From Thermopolyspora flexuosa (GTDB lineage Bacteria > Actinomycetota > Actinomycetes > Streptosporangiales > Streptosporangiaceae): a DNA stretch of 64,000 bases. The notes beneath the pieces are model-generated. The model did not search any database. It was not told the DNA's origin and saw only the letters and a program-made list of their open reading frames with translations. A program made the position numbers and the translations under genes. Positions 59,375-64,000 of the stretch are shown piece by piece (position 1 is the stretch's first letter; the number at the start of each line of letters is the position of its first letter). Where the stretch lies: contig NZ_VFPQ01000001.1 of NCBI RefSeq assembly GCF_006716785.1, positions 4,154,001 through 4,218,000 of the forward strand. The letters are read 5' to 3'.

Positions 59375-60286
59375 CTAGACGATCGGGGGCCGGCCCAGGC
59401 GCAGCATCCGCCACGCGGTGCGCCAGGTCATCGGGCGACGCTCACCCGCGGGCTCGCGCAGCCCCTCGAAGAAGCCCTTGAACCACGCCTTGAGCGCGGA
59501 CAGGGACCGCTCCCGGATCAGCGTGAGCACGATCCAGTTGACCAGGTACGGCACGGCGAGCACCCACGGCAGGTTGCGGCGGGCCAGCCACACCCGGTTA
59601 CGCGCGTTGAGCCGGTAGAAGTCCGGGTGCCGGGTCGGCGGCACCTGCGGGTGGTACATCACCGTCTCGGCGTCGTACTCGATGCGGTAGCCCTCGCCGA
59701 GCAGCCGCCAGGCCAGGTCGGTCTCCTCGTGGGCGTAGAAGAACTTCTCCGGCAGGCCGCCCACCTGGAGGAACGCGGAGCGCCGTACCGCGCTCGCGCC
59801 GCCGAGGAAGGTGGTGACCTCGGAGGACCGCGCCGGGTCGCCGGCACGCAGCCGCGGCACGTGCCGCCGCTGGCCGGCGCCGCCGTCGGGGTCCATCACC
59901 CGCAGCGAGATCACGGCGAGGTCGGGCTCGGTCGCGAACCGCTCCCGGATGTGGGCCGCCACCTTGGAGTTGGCGTACCACCCGTCGTCGTCGAGGAAGA
60001 GCACCACGTCACCGGTGCACTCCTGCACCCCGCGATTGCGGCCCTCGGGGATGCCGACGTTCTCCGGAAGGCGGATCGTCTTGATCGTCGCCTTCGACCC
60101 GGGCGGAATCTGCGCCGTGATCGGCGGTACGTCGGCGCCGTTGCCGACGATCACTATCTCTATGTCACCATCGGCCTGGTTCAGCGCGGACTCGACCGCC
60201 CGGTTCAACTCCGCGACCCGGTTGCCCATGGTGAGAATGACACATGAGAGCTTCAACGCGTCATCGTCCTGACGCATGGAAGGCAC
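59375..60286 (-). CDS. family 2 glycosyltransferase (rhamnosyltransferase-like)
   Basis: A 303-residue GT-A enzyme. Typical parts are LSCVILTMGNRVAELNRAVE, the metal-binding motif VVLFLDDDGWYAN, the acceptor helix FLGGASAVRRSAFLQVGGLP, and catalytic EETDLAWRLLGEGYRIEY. The C-terminus has a hydrophobic segment (VLAVPYLVNWIVLTLI) near the membrane. Donor and acceptor are not known. The GTG at 60286 or ATG at 60277 could start it. It lies at the downstream end of a polyol-phosphate gene group, behind a hairpin. Confidence 0.87.
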   Translation of the reverse strand: MPSMRQDDDALKLSCVILTMGNRVAELNRAVESALNQADGDIEIVIVGNGADVPPITAQIPPGSKATIKTIRLPENVGIPEGRNRGVQECTGDVVLFLDDDGWYANSKVAAHIRERFATEPDLAVISLRVMDPDGGAGQRRHVPRLRAGDPARSSEVTTFLGGASAVRRSAFLQVGGLPEKFFYAHEETDLAWRLLGEGYRIEYDAETVMYHPQVPPTRHPDFYRLNARNRVWLARRNLPWVLAVPYLVNWIVLTLIRERSLSALKAWFKGFFEGLREPAGERRPMTWRTAWRMLRLGRPPIV

Positions 60287-60380
60287 ATGCTTTCATGATC
60301 ACCAAGTCTGTGAGCGTGCATCTCGGGTCTGCGGAGTTCGTTGGGCAACAAGGGTAGCGAAACCCCGGGCGAACAGCCGC

Positions 60381-60405
60381 CAAACGGCGGGTGTACACCC
60401 GTTTG
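60381..60405 (-). terminator. hairpin between CDP-alcohol phosphotransferase and glycosyltransferase genes
   Basis: CAAACGG and CCGTTTG arms enclose a GGTGTACACC palindrome with one bulged base. It lies between genes of the same strand and may reduce readthrough rather than end transcription. Confidence 0.45.
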
Positions 60406-60439
60406 ACGTTCCACGCCCCTACCGGGTTCCGGTTACCGA

Positions 60440-61207
60440 TCACGTTAGCCGCCGTGACGCGAGAATGCTCACCAAGTGAAGAATCATTTGCACAGCCGCG
60501 ACGATCGCACAAGCCACGACGAGCCAGCGGGTGACGAACGGTTCGCCGAGGAACCTGTCGGCCACCGCCGCCACCAGCGCGACGAGGCTCAGCTCGACGG
60601 CCTGCACGAGCCGGTGGAACCGCAGCGCCGCCGCGATCCGGCGCGCCCGCGCCAGACCTGACGAGCGGAACTGGCCCGCCGACTCCTCGGTCGCCGCCAC
60701 GAGCCCGGAGCGGGCCCGCGCCACGTCGACCAGGTCCGTCTCGGCCTTGATCAGTATGGCACCGAGCGCGGCCGCGAAGCCCAGCACGGTGTACCAGTCG
60801 GGCCACGTCTCCGAGGCGCGGAAGCCCAGCCCGATGAGCAGGGCCGCCTCGGCGAAGTAGTGCCCTACCCGGTCGAGGTAGACGCCGGCGATCGAGGTCC
60901 GCCCGGTGTACCGGGCGAGCTCGCCGTCCGAGCAGTCGAGCAGCAGGTACACCTGGATGAGCAGGGCCGCGCCGAACGCCGCCGCCACGCCGGGCAGCGC
61001 GAGCACCACGCCCGCCAGCACGCCGCACACGATCATCAGGCCGGTGACCTGGTTGGGCGTGATCGGCGTGCGGGCGAGCGCGTACGTCACGTAGATCGAC
61101 AGCCTGCGCATGTAGAGCAGGCCCGCCCAGTGCTCGCCGCTGCGCCGGTCGAGCGTGGCAGGCGGCTGGGCGATCCGCCGGAACTCAGCCAGCGACGGCA
61201 TCGACAT
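60440..61207 (-). CDS. CDP-alcohol phosphotransferase-like membrane protein
   Basis: A 255-residue integral membrane protein. It contains the CDP-OH-P-transferase signature DCSDGELARYTG, then G and D (GVYLDRVGHY), so D-x2-D-G-x2-A-R-x8-G-x3-D is intact. The final, usually aspartate, position is His. About six helices surround it, including VTGLMIVCGVLAGVVLALPG. The family couples a CDP-activated alcohol with another alcohol, e.g. making phosphatidylinositol-type lipids. It overlaps the G1PDH-like gene by 23 bp and is probably translated with it. Confidence 0.85.
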   Translation of the reverse strand: MSMPSLAEFRRIAQPPATLDRRSGEHWAGLLYMRRLSIYVTYALARTPITPNQVTGLMIVCGVLAGVVLALPGVAAAFGAALLIQVYLLLDCSDGELARYTGRTSIAGVYLDRVGHYFAEAALLIGLGFRASETWPDWYTVLGFAAALGAILIKAETDLVDVARARSGLVAATEESAGQFRSSGLARARRIAAALRFHRLVQAVELSLVALVAAVADRFLGEPFVTRWLVVACAIVAAVQMILHLVSILASRRLT

Positions 61208-62243
61208 AACGTTCCACCCGGTCGCGAATCTCGGACTCCGACAGGCCCAGGTGCTCCAGGATCGTGTACCGGCCCGGCCGCGTGGACGGGGCGAGCAGCA
61301 CCGCCTCGGTGAACTGCTCGGCGGACAGGCCGACGTCCTGCGGGGTCACCGGCAGGTTGTGCCGGCGCAGGCACTCGACCACCTGCCCCAGCCGCGCCTC
61401 GTCCTCACGCAGGAAGAAGCAGAAGGCCGTGCCGATCCCGGCGAGCTCCCCGTGGTTGGACGTGCCCGGGAAGAGCTGGTCGACGGCGTGCAGGATCTCG
61501 TGGTCCCCGCCGCTCGACGGCCGCGACGACCCGGCGACCACCATCGCCATGCCGGAGAGGATCAGCGACTCGGCGAGCACGGTGAGGAACGCGTCCGACT
61601 CGACGGAGTCCTCCCGGTTGACCACGGCCTCGGCCGCGGTGCGGGCCATGGACACCGCCAGCCCGTCGATCGGCTCGCCGTGCTCGGCGTTGCCGAGCTG
61701 CCAGTCCTCGATCGCCGACAGGTTGCTGATCACGTCGCCGACGCCCGCCCGGACCAGCTTCGGCGGCGCCTTGTGCACGAAGTCGAGGTCGACGAGGATC
61801 GCCAGCGGCATCGTCACCCCGAACGACCCCTTGCCGCCCTCGTGCTCCAGCGACGAGACCGGCGAGCAGATGCCGTCGTGCGACAGGTTGGTCGCCACCG
61901 CCACCATCGGGATGCCGGCGAGCGAGGCGGCGTACTTGGTGACGTCGATCGTCTTGCCGCCGCCGATGCCGACCACCGCCTCGTAGGCGCCCTTGCGCAG
62001 GTCGGCGCCGAGGGACACCGCCGCGTCGACCGACCCGTCGGGCACGTGGAACACCTTGGCATCGCACAGCGTGGGCTCGATGATCTTGGCGATCTGGTCG
62101 CCCTGGCCTGCGCCGACCGCGACCGCGATCCGGCCCGACGTCGCCACCCGGCTGTCCGACAGCAGGGCGCCGAGGTCGGCGACGGCGCCGCGCCGTACCT
62201 GCACGGTGAGCGGCGCGGTGAGCATGCGTGCTAACAGCGGCAT
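61185..62243 (-). CDS. sn-glycerol-1-phosphate dehydrogenase-like protein
   Basis: A 352-residue iron/zinc-type polyol dehydrogenase. NAD(P)-binding glycine motif AVVGIGGGKTIDVTKYAASL, the SHDGICSPVSSL signature typical of archaeal G1P dehydrogenase/EgsA, and metal-binding Asp/His region RAGVGDVISN, GGDHEILHAVDQLF and GTSNHGELAG are all visible. Such enzymes reduce dihydroxyacetone phosphate to sn-glycerol-1-phosphate. ATG 62243 is preferred because GAAAGGGGT lies upstream. The gene is between the nucleotidyltransferase and the CDP-alcohol phosphotransferase genes, which suggests one pathway. Substrate identity is an inference. Confidence 0.85.
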   Translation of the reverse strand: MPLLARMLTAPLTVQVRRGAVADLGALLSDSRVATSGRIAVAVGAGQGDQIAKIIEPTLCDAKVFHVPDGSVDAAVSLGADLRKGAYEAVVGIGGGKTIDVTKYAASLAGIPMVAVATNLSHDGICSPVSSLEHEGGKGSFGVTMPLAILVDLDFVHKAPPKLVRAGVGDVISNLSAIEDWQLGNAEHGEPIDGLAVSMARTAAEAVVNREDSVESDAFLTVLAESLILSGMAMVVAGSSRPSSGGDHEILHAVDQLFPGTSNHGELAGIGTAFCFFLREDEARLGQVVECLRRHNLPVTPQDVGLSAEQFTEAVLLAPSTRPGRYTILEHLGLSESEIRDRVERYVDAVAG

Positions 62244-62286
62244 GGCCACCCCTTTCGCACAGGGATGCGGTGGAGCGCGGCGCGGA

Positions 62287-63036
62287 TCATGAGACCGGCT
62301 CCGTGTACCGGGCGGCGATCCGCCGGGCCTTGGCGAGGTCGTTGTGGTCGTCCACCTCGACCCAGTCCACCGTGCCGATCGGCGCGACCCCGATCTTCTC
62401 GCCCCGGGCCACCATCTCGGCGTAGCCGTCCTCGTAGTAGAGCTGCGGGTCCCGCTCGAAGGTGGCCTTGAGCGCGTCGGCGAGCCGCTCGGCCGCGCCG
62501 GGGCGGATCAGGGTGGCGCCGATGTACTCGCCGTACGCCCGCGCCGGGTCCATCAGCTTGGTGATCTCGCGAAGGTACCCGTCCTCGGTGAGGGTGACCT
62601 TCATCTCCTCCTCGCCGAGCGTCTTGACGTCGTCCACGGCGAGCAGGATGTCGGTGGTCGCGGGGGCGGACAGCAGGGTCTGTTCCACCGACACCGGGTG
62701 CACGGTGTCGCCGTTGACCAGCAGCGCACCCTGCCCGAAGTACTCCCGCGCGCACCACAGCGAGTAGGCGTTGTTCCACTCCTCGGCCTTGTCGTTGTGC
62801 ACGAGGGTGAGCCGCACGCCGTGCCTGCGCTCCAGGTCCGCCTTGCGGTCGTGTACGGCCTGCGCCGCGTAGCCGACGATCACCACCACGTCGCGTAGGT
62901 CCACCGCCGCGAGGTTGCGCAGCGCGATGTCGAGGATCGTCGTCTCGCCGTCAACCGGCACGAGCGCCTTGGGCAGCGTGTCGGTGTACGGCCGGAGCCG
63001 TCGACCGGCCCCGGCGGCCAGCACCATTCCGAGCAA
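62287..63036 (-). CDS. sugar/polyol-phosphate nucleotidyltransferase
   Basis: A 249-residue nucleotidyltransferase of the NTP_transferase family. The signature MVLAAGAGRRLRPYTDTLPK with nearby ALVPVDG, then LLVNGDTVHP (metal site) and TVDWVEVDDHNDLAKAR, resembles LicC-type or inositol-1-phosphate cytidylyltransferases, so CTP is a plausible donor. Translation probably starts at TTG 63036, since AGGAG lies seven bases upstream; ATG 63027 is an alternative. It precedes the G1PDH-like gene by 43 bp on the same strand. Substrate could be glycerol-1-phosphate, inositol-phosphate or choline-phosphate. Confidence 0.87.
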   Translation of the reverse strand: MLGMVLAAGAGRRLRPYTDTLPKALVPVDGETTILDIALRNLAAVDLRDVVVIVGYAAQAVHDRKADLERRHGVRLTLVHNDKAEEWNNAYSLWCAREYFGQGALLVNGDTVHPVSVEQTLLSAPATTDILLAVDDVKTLGEEEMKVTLTEDGYLREITKLMDPARAYGEYIGATLIRPGAAERLADALKATFERDPQLYYEDGYAEMVARGEKIGVAPIGTVDWVEVDDHNDLAKARRIAARYTEPVS

Positions 63037-63130
63037 GGTGCACTCCTGATGTCCGAGCGGTTCCTATGTAGGCCAAAAGGGTAGTTGCCTGACAGTGGTG
63101 ATCGTGTAATCGGGAGTTCACCACCGTGCC

Positions 63131-63150
63131 CACACGGTAAGAACCGTGTG
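63131..63150 (-). terminator. hairpin downstream of DUF5941-like gene
   Basis: Perfect 8-bp arms CACACGGT and ACCGTGTG with an AAGA loop, 6 bp after the DUF5941-like stop. It separates that gene from the nucleotidyltransferase and could act as terminator or attenuator. Confidence 0.5.
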
Positions 63151-63155
63151 AAGGC

Positions 63156-63773
63156 TCACTCCCCGGCATCCGCCGGGACGGCCGCCTCGTCGGAGTCCGT
63201 GGCGGCCGCCCAGCAGGTGACGCTCTCCCACAGGAACACGCCCCACAGGTAGATCGCGAGCAGCAGGACGAGCGCGGGTACCGCGCCCACGAGCGCGACG
63301 ACCAGCATGCGGCCCTCCCAGCCGAGGCCGGCCGTGCCAAGCCAGCGCGGCGGGTAGACCCGCTGCCGCATGCGCTGCACAAGATCATAGTGGTGGAACA
63401 GGACCGCTCCGAGCAGCGCGAACACCACCGGCCACGGCACCGCCCAGGCGAGCGCGACGGCGAGGACGAAGCCGTACTCCATCAGCCGCAGCACCGGCAC
63501 GGTCAGCCAGTCGAGCCGGCCGTCGTGCGCGTGCGAGCTGCCCGGCCCGGCGAGCAGCACCGCCACCACCGGCACGAAGATCGACAGCGTGGGCGACTTC
63601 GCCACCCCGACCGCGAGCAGCACGCCGCCCACGAACGCCCCGGCGATCGCGGGCGGCAGCGGCGGGAGCTGCCCGGCGACCACCGCCCCCATCGTGCGGG
63701 CGAGGCCGCCGTCGTCCCGGTAGGCGATGATCGGGGAACGGGGCACGGGCACCATGTGCACGGTCACGGACAT
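63156..63773 (-). CDS. DUF5941-like membrane protein
   Basis: A 205-residue integral membrane protein from ATG 63773 (MSVTVHMVPVPRSP). Hydrophobic helices include AGAFVGGVLLAVGVAKSP, SIFVPVVAVLLAG and LMEYGFVLAVALAWAVPW. A conserved charged loop FHHYDLVQRMRQRVYPPRW lies in the middle. It resembles the DUF5941 region found fused to nucleotidyl- or phosphotransferase domains in Streptomyces; here it is a separate protein. The start overlaps the previous stop (TGATG) by 1 bp. GGAGGGGTG precedes the start. The tail is acidic. Confidence 0.68.
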   Translation of the reverse strand: MSVTVHMVPVPRSPIIAYRDDGGLARTMGAVVAGQLPPLPPAIAGAFVGGVLLAVGVAKSPTLSIFVPVVAVLLAGPGSSHAHDGRLDWLTVPVLRLMEYGFVLAVALAWAVPWPVVFALLGAVLFHHYDLVQRMRQRVYPPRWLGTAGLGWEGRMLVVALVGAVPALVLLLAIYLWGVFLWESVTCWAAATDSDEAAVPADAGE

Positions 63774-64000
63774 CACCCCTCCGCCGCACGCACGGACCGC
63801 AGGACGCGGCCCGCCAGCATGTAGAGCGTCGCCACCCCGCCCCAGGCGAGCAGGGTGAGGAACGTCACCCTGGCCTGGAACAGGGGGGCGGTGACGCAGA
63901 TGAGCGCGGTCCGCTCGCCGATCGGGAGCACCACCATGCGCCGCGCCCACACCAGCCGCGGCGCCCGCCGCGCCCGGCCTGCGGTGCCGCGCCGCCCGCC
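63773..64000 (-). CDS. C-terminal end of CDP-alcohol phosphotransferase-like protein (partial)
   Basis: The 5' part is beyond the window. The last 75 codons read RLVWARRMVVLPIGERTALI, then hydrophobic FLTLLAWGGVATLYMLAG and end VLRSVRAAEG. This resembles the C-terminal helices of CDP-alcohol phosphotransferase proteins that are linked with DUF5941 in relatives. The stop overlaps the next start (TGATG), so it is the upstream gene of the same operon. Family call is an inference from a short tail. Confidence 0.5.
   Translation of the reverse strand, partial: GGRRGTAGRARRAPRLVWARRMVVLPIGERTALICVTAPLFQARVTFLTLLAWGGVATLYMLAGRVLRSVRAAEG

Overview
The window is a contiguous piece of a high-GC actinobacterial chromosome. 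GC is very high throughout, codons end almost always in G or C, and many starts are GTG. The gene content is diagnostic of Actinobacteria: mtrA-mtrB-lpqB, whiB with DUF3499 and a Trm112-like protein, coenzyme F420 biosynthesis genes (cofD, cofE/fbiB, fused cofGH/fbiC), a two-domain ribosome hibernation factor, and an LCP-family cell-wall ligase. Gene order from about 1 to 30 kb resembles the conserved core of Streptomyces and relatives. The overall set would fit a sporulating order such as Streptosporangiales, but genus cannot be fixed without a search.

Layout. 1-7.5 kb (minus strand): a NarL-type regulator, hpf, a ComF-like phosphoribosyltransferase, and the envelope-stress system lpqB-mtrB-mtrA. 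7.8-15.5 kb: a membrane operon of MoxR ATPase, DUF58, DUF4129 and DUF4350 proteins, with SpoIIM-like and RDD membrane proteins. 15.7-22.6 kb (mostly minus): two structurally different S-adenosylhomocysteine hydrolases back to back, a divergent MerR regulator, a cation efflux protein, an SIS-domain sugar-phosphate isomerase, a Trm112-like protein and phosphomannomutase. 22.8-26.6 kb: DUF3499, a zincin-like protein, whiB and a proline-rich membrane protein. 27-40.4 kb: F420 genes (cofD, fbiB, fbiC) flanking a surface-glycan group (two glycosyltransferases, methyltransferase, flippase-like protein, NDP-sugar pyrophosphorylase), a DNA glycosylase, and a pair of duplicated small secreted proteins.

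41.4-46.5 kb is a self-contained glucuronate catabolic operon: uronate isomerase, LacI regulator, mannonate dehydratase of the enolase superfamily and fructuronate reductase. It has a near-perfect operator in front. 46.5-49.6 kb is a small accessory patch with an XRE/TPR regulator, a frameshifted CadD-like transporter and two small unknown proteins. 49.6-58.4 kb holds large membrane glycosyltransferase-like proteins, an LCP ligase and an acyltransferase with a long disordered N-terminus.

59.4-64 kb (minus) is the most intriguing part. It contains a glycosyltransferase, a CDP-alcohol phosphotransferase-like protein with an altered active-site motif, a dehydrogenase with the sn-glycerol-1-phosphate dehydrogenase signature, a nucleotidyltransferase, a DUF5941-like membrane protein and the end of a second CDP-alcohol phosphotransferase-like protein. 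Together they could make and transfer a CDP-activated polyol phosphate. No tRNA, rRNA, CRISPR array or intact insertion sequence was recognised.
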